Assembly: GCF_030848805.1 (NCBI RefSeq)
Contig: NW_027270089.1
Coordinates: 312,501 to 376,500, forward strand
Direction of reading: 5' to 3'
Source of the DNA: Temnothorax longispinosus
Taxonomy: Eukaryota; Arthropoda; Insecta; Hymenoptera; Formicidae
DNA length: 64,000 nucleotides
Shown: in pieces, positions 30,237-39,777 of the stretch
How positions within the stretch are numbered: position 1 is the first letter of the stretch
Layout of the letters: each line of letters starts with the position of its first letter
Position numbers and translations under genes: made by a program
Notes under the pieces: model-generated
Database searches by the model: none
Told to the model about the DNA's origin: nothing
The model's input: only the letters and a program-made list of their open reading frames with translations

Positions 30237-30398
30237 TAATAAACAGATAGCCAAAGGTCCGGGTTGAGACGAGACCAGCATTTCTCACTGGTTTCAGCGC
30301 CATACCGTGTAGCGGCCAATGCAGTAACTACATTCTTAAGATAAAGCGGGTCATTTTCGGACGAAGTCGCTAATAGTCGATAAGTCGCGTCGTTTTAA

Positions 30399-30936
30399 GG
30401 GGATCCTGCAGTGACTGGCGAACTTCCTCGATGTCGATAATGTCAACCTTTCTAATTTTGTTTTCCCTATATCTGTCTTTGTCTAACGAAATGACATCTG
30501 TCCTTTTTTCGATTGCTCGCCATCTTACGCAAGATCCGGCAACTACTGTTGCTGCTCTTCTTGTCATCCTGCATCCGTATTTGTATTACTAAAATAATTA
30601 TTAGATGGATCTTTTTTTTGTACGCATTGAATCTTACTTCTACTTACACGATATTATTCCTACATGTTTTCCCAAGGGTGGATGATAAACATTATGTACG
30701 TATAAACAGTAGAATTTTTGTTTTAAGCAAATATTGTCGTCAGGTGACAGCTGTGTATGTGCCCCAATAAATAATATTTTTAATTTTTTGGTGTTTTTGA
30801 TATAAAATCGCGTTTTGCACCCTAGATTTTTGTGCGGACTTTAATTCTGTAAAAGATTTTTGCAATTCTATAAAGCCAATTAAAAGATCCATCTATTAAC
30901 GTTAATGTCGGTAAATCATACGGCTGCAGGATCCCC
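30399..30936. mobile_element. TTAA-flanked non-autonomous element, 538 bp
   Basis: GGGGATCCTGCAG at 30399 is perfectly inverted at the right end. TTAA stands at 30395-30398 and 30937-30940. A 65-codon frame on the minus strand (30567-30370) crosses the left boundary, so I do not treat it as a gene. Confidence 0.8.
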
Positions 30937-30954
30937 TTAAGGCTATTTTCTGTA

Positions 30955-31075
30955 ACTCTTATAACTACAGTTTCGTTATCATCGTTATATTATCGTTGTG
31001 CAGATATAATATATGATATAAAAGCTGCGCAACGACAATATAATGATAACGAATTGTTGTTAAGAGTTATAGAAT
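30955..31075. repeat. Palindromic repeat
   Basis: AACTCTTATAACTACAGTTT and TTATCATCGTTATATTATCG on the left are mirrored by inverses before 31075. Probably another small fold-back element. Confidence 0.65.
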
Positions 31076-31208
31076 CAGAGCACTGATCTCTAAGCCGAGA
31101 ACTCCGCGTGACGTGTTAGAGAAGTTATATTGCAATCAAAATCAAGTGTGTTAATTGTTAGGACTTTCAGCCCTTAGAAATTTGTTATGTCAATTGTAGT
31201 TAAAAAGA

Positions 31209-31555
31209 TATTGATGATTAACATAGAGTCTATTGCATCAAAGTTGCGACTTACATAGACTATTATATAATTAAGAAACTATGAAATTTTTTTTGTTATT
31301 CAAACTTAAGAGTTTTTCAGGTTGCTAAATATTAATCTGATGTTAAATTCAATTGATACATTCAAAATGTCGGAACCATATAGCGGCCGGATATCAAAAG
31401 TAAAAATTCTATCATTTTTATTTTTAATATCCGCTATTTTTAATTAACTTAACTTCGAATACATATAATTAAAAAATAATTCATAAATTCTGAATGATAT
31501 ATGTGTATATAGTTGCAACTTTTTGACGCAATAGATTCTGTGTTAATCTCAATGT
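31209..31555. repeat. Inverted repeat with about 42-bp arms
   Basis: ATTGATGATTAACATAGAGT and CTATTGCATCAAAGTTGC on the left are imperfectly inverted at 31512-31555. The core is AT-rich and non-coding. Confidence 0.55.
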
Positions 31556-31575
31556 TATTAATCATGCATCAATGC

Positions 31576-32055
31576 CATCAATTATACAATATATTTTTAA
31601 TCATAAATAACATAAGAAATTTCTTTTAAGAACAAATAAAGGATAAATATTTTAATTCGCGATGCTTCTTTAATAAACTTATTCTATTAATTATATTTAT
31701 TATTTATACTGTGTAGGAAAGTTTCATGTTTGTATATTAATTAAAATTTCAAATAAACTTTTATGTAATTTCCCTGGTAATTTCATAAAATTAATATTTT
31801 CATCAAATTAAACTGCCAAATACGGTCAGGCTGAAGTTTGTTCACCTATATTTTTCGTGTGAATTTTAAAAGTATTATATTCTTTCGCTTCGTCAACTAC
31901 ACGCGCCGTACTTTCAATCTTGAAACGCAGTCTGAAACTGAAACGTACAATCACATAATTAAATTGATAATCAATTTAACAATACCGATACTATACCCAT
32001 CTCCACACACACTGCAAAGAATGTTGCGAAAATATTTTTAATTTATAGTTTATAT
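31576..32055. other. AT-rich stretch, no gene recognised
   Basis: No coding signal or paired termini seen before the LTR at 32056. Confidence 0.5.
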
Positions 32056-32821
32056 TGTCATGCCGCGTCGCCGGTTGGTGACGGCTTACGGCAAAACGTT
32101 TATTATTTTCGGGATCTCTTGACCTTACGAGTTGGGACTCGGTAGGCACAGGCGGGCAGACTAGGAAGCGGTCGGGTTCGCAGGTGGAACGGGGGTGTAG
32201 GCGTCGTTAAATGAACTTCACTTCGTTTTACTTTATATTAGAGCTTTATTTCAACGCCCCTTTTACACTCACTAACTTACACTTGTATTTGCCTTTCACA
32301 ATTACTATAACTCGTACGCGCTTTGTTATAATGTAAACCTTCACGACACGACTTACGAGAACGGTCACGGGCAGAGTCTTCGGTGTATTACTCTCCGTCG
32401 CGGCTTCTTTGATGGTCCCTTATATTGTTTTGAGTTATGCCCTGTCGGCGTTTTTCTGCCGGGTTCGACGGTCCCCCGAATGAGGTCGGTCAGTGACCGA
32501 GCGCATTCGCAATCTCGCTGTACTCCACTGTTCCGCGATTGTCGAAATGCGTTGTCGCACATTCCTATGCATCTCGCAATATTGACGCGGAAGCTTGATG
32601 AACTTCCGCGGTTCCGCGAATGTCGAAATGCGTTGTCGCACATTCTTATGCATATCGCAATAGTTCGATTGACGCGGAAGCTTGATGAACTTCCGCGTCC
32701 GCGTCGGCGTAAATTGAGGAGTCTTTCGAAAGACAATTTCCTCGAAGTCTTTTGAAAGACTATTCTATAATTTTATTATAAATAATTTAATAATTACCCG
32801 TTGTAATTTTAGATTACAACA
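32056..32821 (-). repeat. 3' LTR of the errantivirus-like element
   Basis: In element orientation it starts TGTTGTAATC and ends with CA before the flank. It contains a duplicated block of about 85 bp (around CGAAATGCGTTGTCGCACAT, near 32545 and 32622). Short hairpins such as GACGCGGAAGCTTGATGAAC flank it. Confidence 0.92.
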
Positions 32822-32834
32822 TCCCTCCCCCGTT
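32822..32834 (-). promoter_or_regulatory. Polypurine tract of the errantivirus-like element
   Basis: The minus strand reads AACGGGGGAGGGA immediately before the 3' LTR, the position of the plus-strand primer. Confidence 0.8.
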
Positions 32835-32983
32835 AAAAAGAGAAAACGAGGTTCGCGAGTTTTCGCTGTATATTCTTTAATTTATACTTTGTTGTATACC
32901 CATTTCTATATTTTTCCCTTATATATATTTTACATTTTATAATACCCGTGTACAATATTTTGGTATAATCGTTTACTATTCTA

Positions 32984-33477
32984 TTAGAACCTAGTACTTA
33001 CACTACGTTTTAAAATTGGTTTCGGAAATCCGTATGGTCGAAATGATCTTTCTTCGTCGTATAATGTAAGTGGTGATCGTGGGTTTTTTTTCTTTTTTAT
33101 TAATACGTATATTACAGTGCTTACTATGGCTAATGTAATTATACCGCTCGCTGTCATTGGGTATATGAATTGTTTTCGGACGTAAAAATTTCGGTCGTCG
33201 TCCTCTAGGTCAGTATTCATTTTTTGTATTTGTGTTTTTAATTCTGTCAGTTCAGCTCGGTGCTGAGTTAAATCGTCCGTTGTCTCGTTCCGTAATGTGA
33301 TTGTTTCATGGTCATATGTAAGCGAAATATTTACTTCGGGTAAATATGTCTCTATATCTGTCTCGTATATTGTCTCTTTAGCTTGTACTGTCATATCGGT
33401 TGTCATTAGCTTACACTCCTTTTCCAGCGTAATTTTGCCAGTGTTGTTGATTATCTGCTTCTCCTCGTGTTCATTAC
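32984..33477 (-). pseudogene. env-like gene, C-terminal part with membrane anchor
   Basis: This is the 3' part of the env-like gene that begins at 39740. It carries a predicted ectodomain with a potential glycosylation site, a hydrophobic segment reading TASGIITLAIVSTVIYVLI, then a Lys-rich cytoplasmic tail to the stop at 32984. The frame is interrupted at 33477 by the 5-bp duplication and the nested Gypsy LTR, so no complete env can be made. The assignment to the insect errantivirus envelope family (related to baculovirus F proteins) rests on the upstream part and on gene order. Confidence 0.8.
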
Positions 33478-33760
33478 TGTTGTAATTCTTCAACCAAGCA
33501 GGTCCAGTACAGGGAATAGGGTTTAGAGAGACGGAATTTCGTGTATCAAATTCACTTAGTTCGTTTAATAATCGTTCGTTACAGCTCGGTTCGAAGGTTC
33601 GTGAACGTCCCTGCTCTCGCGTCCGGCAACGCCCCAGCCCCCTTCTGTCTCGCGCTCTCTGCGCCCCCTGGCCGGAAGTGTAACACTGCTCTCCGAAAAG
33701 AACTAGCCTATTGTACGCCGGTAGCGCGGTCGGTTTGAATCATAGTGAACGTACATAACA
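33478..33760 (-). repeat. 3' LTR of the nested Gypsy
   Basis: In element orientation it begins TGTTATGTACGTTC and ends GAATTACAACA. A 65-codon open frame inside it on the plus strand is repeated exactly in the other LTR and is not a gene. Confidence 0.95.
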
Positions 33761-33932
33761 CCCTCTCCGCTAAAGTAAAACATATTTATGGCTACGCTTA
33801 TGTACTTGTAAGGAAAGAAAAAAAGAAATCCCTTATATGGTAATCCGTTAAAAAAAAAAGAAAACGCGGCCCTTCTAGAACATAATAAAAATTGAATAAG
33901 AAACAGAAAAATTGTGTCTTAACCACTCTTTC

Positions 33933-36900
33933 CTATCTCAGATTAACTTCGTAATCTCCTAAATGTGTAGGCAATTTATGTGGCCTTCGTGGTCTCGTAG
34001 GTTGTCTAGGAGTGGTTTCGACCGGATCAATATCGCATTCGGAACGATTTTCCGATTGTGCTGGCAACGCTTGTGGAGGAGGCGGTGATCTCATTGCTTC
34101 TGGTGTACGGTGATTCGCTTCCTCCACGTTATCAACTACGCTTTCTTCTCCGACCACTGAGTAGTCTAAATCGGACGTTATCGCACTAACTTTATCATTT
34201 AGCTTTACTGGCGTCCTATTGCCAATCGTGCGCATCTGGTTGATGTGCCTCTTCCAGATTCGTCCATCATCCAGTTTGATCTTATAATGTAGTTTACCAA
34301 TACGCTCTACAACTTTTCCAAACATCCATTTATCTATGCCTAAATAGTTTCGACAACTCACTCTCTCTCCTTCCTTAAAGACCAGATGAGTTTCTGTTGT
34401 TACGTTGTAGTCGTTACTATGCTTTATTTCTGGATGTAGTAAATCCAGGCGTGTGCGTATTTTTCTCGCGAACATTAGTTCTGCCGGAGATTTCTCTGTC
34501 GCTGGATGGATCATATTTCTATACTGTATTAATATTTGTTGTAATGCAATATGTACATTGGTTCTGTCGCTTCGCATACGACGTAAGGAATTCTTTAAAG
34601 TTTGTATAAACCTTTCGGCCTGACCATTGGTAGCCGGATTGTACGGTGCCGTAAATTTTTGTACGATTCCGTTTTGTTTTAAAAACGAAGTGAATTCGGA
34701 CGAAATAAAAGTTCTTCCGTTGTCGGATACGAATGTTTTTGGAATTCCAAAAATAGCGAAAATTTTCCTACATACGTCTATAGTGGTTTTAGCTGTAATG
34801 TCTTTGACGATGTGGACCTCTGGCCACTTAGTATACGCATCGATTAAGACAAAAAAGAAATGACCCAAGAAAGGTCCTGCAAAATCCGCGTGAACGCGAC
34901 TGAAAGGAGTTGTGGTTTCCTCCCAAAGGTGTGGTTCTATTTTCGTGGGATTATTGCGAAAAGAGTTGCAATCTTTGCAATTTTTAGCTAACGACTCTAT
35001 ATCTTTGTCGATATTAGGCCACCACACATAACTTCTAGCTAAGTTTTTCATCTTGCTGATACCAAAATGTCCCATATGTAGTTCTTGCAGAATTCTTTTA
35101 CGTAGTACTACTGGGATTACTACTCGATGACCTCTTAAGATTACATTATTCTGTAGTGTAAGTTCACCAACATCTAAGTTAAAACCTTTTAGATTTTTAA
35201 ATTTTTTACCTGTCTTTAATGCTTCTAAAACTTCTACGAGTTCTTTATCTTTAACTGTAGCTGTAGCTAATTCTGTCACTGTAAGTGGAAGACTCTCGAT
35301 TGTATCTAATTGAAAGATATCAACTACGTCCTCGTTAACTTGAATTCCTTCTATAGGAAGGCGAGAAAGACAGTCGGCGTTTGCGTGTGCCTCCGATCTA
35401 CGATACTTAATGGTGTAATTGAAACCTCGCAGAAAAAGAGCATAGTGCTGCATTCGCATAGCACTGCATATTGGAAGTCCTTTTTGGGGTGAGAAAATTT
35501 GTACTAATGGGCGGTGGTCTGTAATTAACGTAAAATGTCCACCGTGTAAGAACTGGTAGAATTTTTTTATACCAAAGATTATGGCGTATGCTTCTTTGTC
35601 TATTTGCGAGTATAATTTTTGTGTTTTCGAGAGAGTTTGGGAAGCGTATTGAATTACTCTTTCTGTACCATCCGGATACAAATGTGATAGGATAGCACCT
35701 ACACCGTACGCGCTAGCATCCGTAGCAAGAATTAGAGGCAAAGTTGGATCAAAATGTACCAAGAAATCCGTACTTGAAAACGCCTTTTTGGCAGCTAAAA
35801 AGCTTCTTTCACACTCCGTAGTCCAGACAAATTTGGTGTTCTTACGTAATAGATTGTTCAACGGATGTAGTATCGTGCTTAAATTCTTAATAAAACGACC
35901 GTAGTAATTGACCATTCCAAGGAAACTACGCACCTGAGGAACGTCTTCCGGTCTACGCATTTTTTCAATTGCTTCTATTTTATCTGGCTCTTTGTGTAAT
36001 CCGTTTTTATCGATAATGTAACCGCAATAATTAATTTGTTCCATAAAAAATTCGCTTTTATCAAGATTAATTCTAATATTGTACTGATGTAGACGTTTAA
36101 AAACTGCTTCTAATTTTTGTAAGTGGTCTTCCGGATTTTTACCCGATACGCGTATGTCATCCAAGAAGGCAGTTACTCCCGAAAGATCTTTCAGAATGTT
36201 CTCCATGTCACGTTGCCAAATGGCCGGTGCAGACGCGATTCCATACATTAAACGCTTAGGTCGGTAAAGGCCTTTATGAGTATTCAATGTAAGGAGGTGT
36301 TGATCCTCGGGGCGAACCCCCATTTGTAAATATGCTTGTAATAAATCAATTTTAGAGAAAACTGTGCCGCCCTCCATTGAGGTAAACAATTCATCCGCTG
36401 TCGGAAGATGATGCTCGTCAACAACGAGCTGAGGATTTAAGGTGACACTATAATCGCCACAAAGGCGAACCTGACCGTTCTTTTTAAGAACTGGGACTAT
36501 CGGCGTAGCCCATTCAGAAGTGTCTACCTTCTCTAAAACTCCTTCTGATTCTAACCGTTGCAATTCCTTTTCTATTAAGGGGCGTAATCTGAAAGGCACT
36601 GGCCGCGATTTGCAAAATACCGGTTTCGCATCATTTTTAAGCGTTAATTTTGCCTGTAACCCTTTTATTTTTGCTATTGACGGTGTCATGATTGACTTGT
36701 ACTTTTGTAGTAATGCATTTAACCTATCTTTGTGACCAGTATCTATCGCATGTATCGATTCTATGCTACTAAGAAAATTCTTAATATTAGCTTCATCCCG
36801 TAATTGGAAGATCCATTCGCGACCTAACAAAGCGTTTCTCTTTTGATTTGTAATATATAGATGTAATTCGCGTAGTTTATTATGGCACCGTACAGTCACG

Positions 36901-37976
36901 ACTATATAACCTAGTAATTTTACGTTCTGCTTACAATAAGAAATTAATGTAAGTTGCGTTGAATGTATGGGCGAATCCGGAAAAAGCTTACTCGCGTGCT
37001 CCTGCGCCATCACCGACACCGCAGCACCGCTATCTATTTCGAACTTGACTTGTTTGTCATTTACCAGCAGTGTAGTGAAGATTTTGTCCCGAAACTGTGT
37101 ATGTTCCATCAATAGGATCTCTTCAAGCTGGTTTGTTTCCCGGCTCACTTGAAAGCACACCTTTTTCAGATGGCCGCTCTTTCCACAAGCGTTGCATTTG
37201 ACGTTCTTATCTAATGTACATTTGGACGCTAGATGATTTGCACCGCATCTATAACATGTAATAATATTAGTATTCGTATTTTTACAAGATTTTACATTTT
37301 TCGAACCTTGTCTGCCATTAAATTTACGCGCGTTTATACCTTTTTGTTGTTGTACTTTTACAGACTTATCTACGTTAGATGGATGTCGGGGAGTCCGCTT
37401 GGCCGCTTGTACCAGACTTAATTCCGCTGATTCTCCTTGTAGTTGTTGAGCACCTTTCTCAGACAGCTCCATTGTAGTGGCCACCTGCGCTGCTTTTTCC
37501 AACGTTAGATCCGCCAGCTCCAGGAGACGTGCTTGAGTCCTCTTGTTCGACAAGCCAAACACTAACTGGTTTCTTAGGGCTGTCTTTAAATAATCGCCGA
37601 ACTTGCAATGCACGCTTAGCTTGTGGAGTGCCGCTAAGAATTCTTGAACTGTTTCACCATCCTTCTGCTTACGTTGATGGAATTTGTAGTTTTCCGCTAT
37701 TTCTAACGGCGCCGGGTCGTAAAATTCTCCCAAGCTCCTTGTAAGCGTCGCGTAACTGGCTTCGAAGGGATCTTGCGGCGATAACCGATCGCACAAGATA
37801 TCGAACGATGTGGCCCCAACGTAATGCAGTAAGTAAGGCACTCGGGCCTCGTCCTTAATTGTAAATATTCGAAAAGCGCCTTCCAGCCTGAGTAACCATC
37901 GTGACCAATTCGTGACGGTGGAATCGAAAGGCTCGATCGTAAACGTATTTGGCACTGCTGCCGTCGCCGTCGCCAT
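33933..37976 (-). CDS. Gypsy gag-pol polyprotein, intact
   Basis: One 1347-residue frame encodes all proteins needed for retrotransposition. The order, with rough residue positions, is a gag domain (about 20-200), two zinc knuckles (CYRCGANHLASKC and CNACGKSGHLKKVC, about 240-275) and an aspartic protease (FEIDSGAAVSVM, about 312). An RT follows with FSKIDLLQAYLQM and catalytic FLDD (about 604). RNase H (LATDASAYGVGAI, about 750) and an integrase complete it. The integrase has an HHCC zinc domain (HMGHFG ... CKDC, about 970-1005) and D-D-E residues in HADFAGP, SDNGRTF and NGQAERF. There is no env and no stop or shift. Single-frame gag-pol and this domain order resemble Mag/K02A2.6-type Gypsy elements; the clade is my inference. 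Confidence 0.95.
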   Translation of the reverse strand: MATATAAVPNTFTIEPFDSTVTNWSRWLLRLEGAFRIFTIKDEARVPYLLHYVGATSFDILCDRLSPQDPFEASYATLTRSLGEFYDPAPLEIAENYKFHQRKQKDGETVQEFLAALHKLSVHCKFGDYLKTALRNQLVFGLSNKRTQARLLELADLTLEKAAQVATTMELSEKGAQQLQGESAELSLVQAAKRTPRHPSNVDKSVKVQQQKGINARKFNGRQGSKNVKSCKNTNTNIITCYRCGANHLASKCTLDKNVKCNACGKSGHLKKVCFQVSRETNQLEEILLMEHTQFRDKIFTTLLVNDKQVKFEIDSGAAVSVMAQEHASKLFPDSPIHSTQLTLISYCKQNVKLLGYIVVTVRCHNKLRELHLYITNQKRNALLGREWIFQLRDEANIKNFLSSIESIHAIDTGHKDRLNALLQKYKSIMTPSIAKIKGLQAKLTLKNDAKPVFCKSRPVPFRLRPLIEKELQRLESEGVLEKVDTSEWATPIVPVLKKNGQVRLCGDYSVTLNPQLVVDEHHLPTADELFTSMEGGTVFSKIDLLQAYLQMGVRPEDQHLLTLNTHKGLYRPKRLMYGIASAPAIWQRDMENILKDLSGVTAFLDDIRVSGKNPEDHLQKLEAVFKRLHQYNIRINLDKSEFFMEQINYCGYIIDKNGLHKEPDKIEAIEKMRRPEDVPQVRSFLGMVNYYGRFIKNLSTILHPLNNLLRKNTKFVWTTECERSFLAAKKAFSSTDFLVHFDPTLPLILATDASAYGVGAILSHLYPDGTERVIQYASQTLSKTQKLYSQIDKEAYAIIFGIKKFYQFLHGGHFTLITDHRPLVQIFSPQKGLPICSAMRMQHYALFLRGFNYTIKYRRSEAHANADCLSRLPIEGIQVNEDVVDIFQLDTIESLPLTVTELATATVKDKELVEVLEALKTGKKFKNLKGFNLDVGELTLQNNVILRGHRVVIPVVLRKRILQELHMGHFGISKMKNLARSYVWWPNIDKDIESLAKNCKDCNSFRNNPTKIEPHLWEETTTPFSRVHADFAGPFLGHFFFVLIDAYTKWPEVHIVKDITAKTTIDVCRKIFAIFGIPKTFVSDNGRTFISSEFTSFLKQNGIVQKFTAPYNPATNGQAERFIQTLKNSLRRMRSDRTNVHIALQQILIQYRNMIHPATEKSPAELMFARKIRTRLDLLHPEIKHSNDYNVTTETHLVFKEGERVSCRNYLGIDKWMFGKVVERIGKLHYKIKLDDGRIWKRHINQMRTIGNRTPVKLNDKVSAITSDLDYSVVGEESVVDNVEEANHRTPEAMRSPPPPQALPAQSENRSECDIDPVETTPRQPTRPRRPHKLPTHLGDYEVNLR

Positions 37977-38089
37977 TTTTGGTATCGCTCAAAAGGGATG
38001 TATCCGCCTCACGTTTGCCGTTTGCCGTCTTCTTTTTGTACTTCCCGACTCGTACCTTTTTCGTGGCTACTGTCGAGATAACCCTGATC

Positions 38090-38106
38090 CCATCCTCGTC
38101 GCCAAT
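38090..38106 (-). promoter_or_regulatory. Candidate primer-binding site of the nested Gypsy
   Basis: Directly after the 5' LTR (two bases on) the minus strand reads TGGCGACGAGGATGGGA. Its position fits a tRNA primer site; I do not assign the tRNA. Confidence 0.6.
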
Positions 38107-38389
38107 TGTTGTAATTCTTCAACCAAGCAGGTCCAGTACAGGGAATAGGGTTTAGAGAGACGGAATTTCGTGTATCAAATTCACTTAGTTCGTTTAATAA
38201 TCGTTCGTTACAGCTCGGTTCGAAGGTTCGTGAACGTCCCTGCTCTCGCGTCCGGCAACGCCCCAGCCCCCTTCTGTCTCGCGCTCTCTGCGCCCCCTGG
38301 CCGGAAGTGTAACACTGCTCTCCGAAAAGAACTAGCCTATTGTACGCCGGTAGCGCGGTCGGTTTGAATCATAGTGAACGTACATAACA
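38107..38389 (-). repeat. 5' LTR of the nested Gypsy
   Basis: By eye it matches the other LTR base for base. On the minus strand the coding frame starts about 130 bases downstream. Confidence 0.95.
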
Positions 38390-38394
38390 ATTAC

Positions 38395-39740
38395 ATTGTA
38401 TAAGTATTGGCTGTTCAGTTACTGTTGAATACAGCCAATCGTGTGGTCGTCGTAATAAAATCCACTTTGTTTGTGTTGTAACAGTGTGTCTGAATTTGCA
38501 CATTTTGTAGTAATGTTGCTGTTGAACATACATTTGTATCTCGCACGGTGCGTTTCCATCTATACGATATACCGGTGTATTTTGTGTGCATACGTACTGT
38601 AAATTGGTAGAAGTACACTTTGCCAGATAATCTTCATCTAAAAGCATGTAGGTCACTCTTTCTTTGTCTACTGCTATTATTTTATTGATGTCGACTCTTA
38701 CTGATGTGAGTATATTCTTGCGCGTGAGCACAGGAAATTCAATAACGCTCATTATATCGTAGAGCGGTGGTGTGATTAGGGGAAAAAGTAAGACGGTATA
38801 TATTTGATTATTCTTGTAGAATGCCTTTATTGTCGTGTGTTTTTCAATCGTAAACCAGTCTTCGAGGTAAACTCTAAACGGGAAATATGATCCCGGTGGC
38901 AATTGCTGACTTGCTTCTTTCAACTGCCAGGTGCATTAATGTGCATCCTCTACTGGCATTAATTTCGGATGCATTATTGTTCCCTTTCTTATGCATGCCA
39001 AATATTCAAGTATGTTCTCGACGTCGCGGATTAGATCTGTGATTACCGCTATGCCAATTTCAAAATGTTCTTTTATTTCGTCCTTATTAAGGTAATCTGT
39101 AAATCGTTTTTCTAATAGATTACGATTTCGTTCCATTATGCCTTCTAATTTCTCTATATGCCCTATGGTGGCATTCATCACCTTGATCTGATTCTGCATT
39201 ACGTGGTGTAACGTTTGTTGATTGTTTCCCAACAGTTGCAATTGCTCGTTGATGCGCTTTTCATCGTTTGCATCCATTGTTCCGAACAGTGATTTTGCTA
39301 TTGAACCTATTCCGTCCACTAATCCCCTCCTTGAGTCTGTCGACGTTTTGTATATTGTGTTGATCTGCGTGAGGATTTTTGTTAAATAGTCTAATTCTCT
39401 TCTTGCGATATTTTCAAAGGTGAGGCACGTTTCCTTATGCAGTAATTGTAAAATCTTATTATTGCATGTAATTTTTGCTTCCTGTAGATATTTTTCAATT
39501 TGCTCGTGTCTTCGATTTAGCGTTGTTAAATCAAATTTAATGACTAACTTCCATGTCTTCCGGGAATAGTGCATTCTTCCAAGCTTCTCGTAATACATCC
39601 CTGGGTGATATTGGAATTGTTGGATTTTATAATGTGGTTCCGTTTTTTCTGCTTGGGCTAATGCTTGCCCTCTCCAGCACGCGAGTATTCTGTAACAGAG
39701 ACATTCTGTTTCAGGGTGTATTTCTTTCTCTCTCTCTTTT
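38395..39740 (-). pseudogene. env-like gene, N-terminal and central part
   Basis: This is an envelope-like protein of the errantivirus type. The frame opens upstream of 39598 with a short hydrophobic stretch near 39710-39670. After it come a helical region, a basic site followed by a small hydrophobic segment (GLVDGIGSIAKSLFG) and a heptad-rich helix, as in the F-protein-like fusion subunits of insect errantiviruses. A stop at 38938-38936 interrupts the frame, which then stays open to 38395. There the ATTAC duplication and nested Gypsy LTR cut it. The rest lies at 33477-32984. Both the stop and the insertion disable it. A splice acceptor (TTACAG near 39690) may mark the subgenomic env exon. 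Confidence 0.8.
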
Positions 39741-39777
39741 TTTTTTATTTATTTATTTATCTCTCCCTTTTTTTATG

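Larger units (their letters stand above)
33478..38389 (-). mobile_element. Young Gypsy retrotransposon nested in env
   Basis: LTRs at 33478-33760 and 38107-38389 (283 bp each) appear identical by eye. ATTAC at 33473-33477 and 38390-38394 is a perfect 5-bp duplication. A single intact gag-pol frame fills the interior. The minus strand reads AGCGGAGAGGG next to the 3' LTR (polypurine tract) and TGGCGACGAGGATGGGA next to the 5' LTR (candidate primer site). This is the youngest-looking insertion in the window. Confidence 0.96.

Noticed and set aside
30370..30567. Small host protein on the minus strand
   Set aside because: The frame crosses the boundary of a TTAA-flanked element and has no recognisable domain.
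32365..32755. Open frames of 72-123 codons inside the LTR (and the same at 45603-46008)
   Set aside because: They occur in both LTRs, on both strands, and come from an internal LTR duplication; no protein family is evident.
33541..33738. 65-codon frame present twice (also at 38170-38367)
   Set aside because: It lies wholly within the nested Gypsy LTRs and runs against the coding strand.
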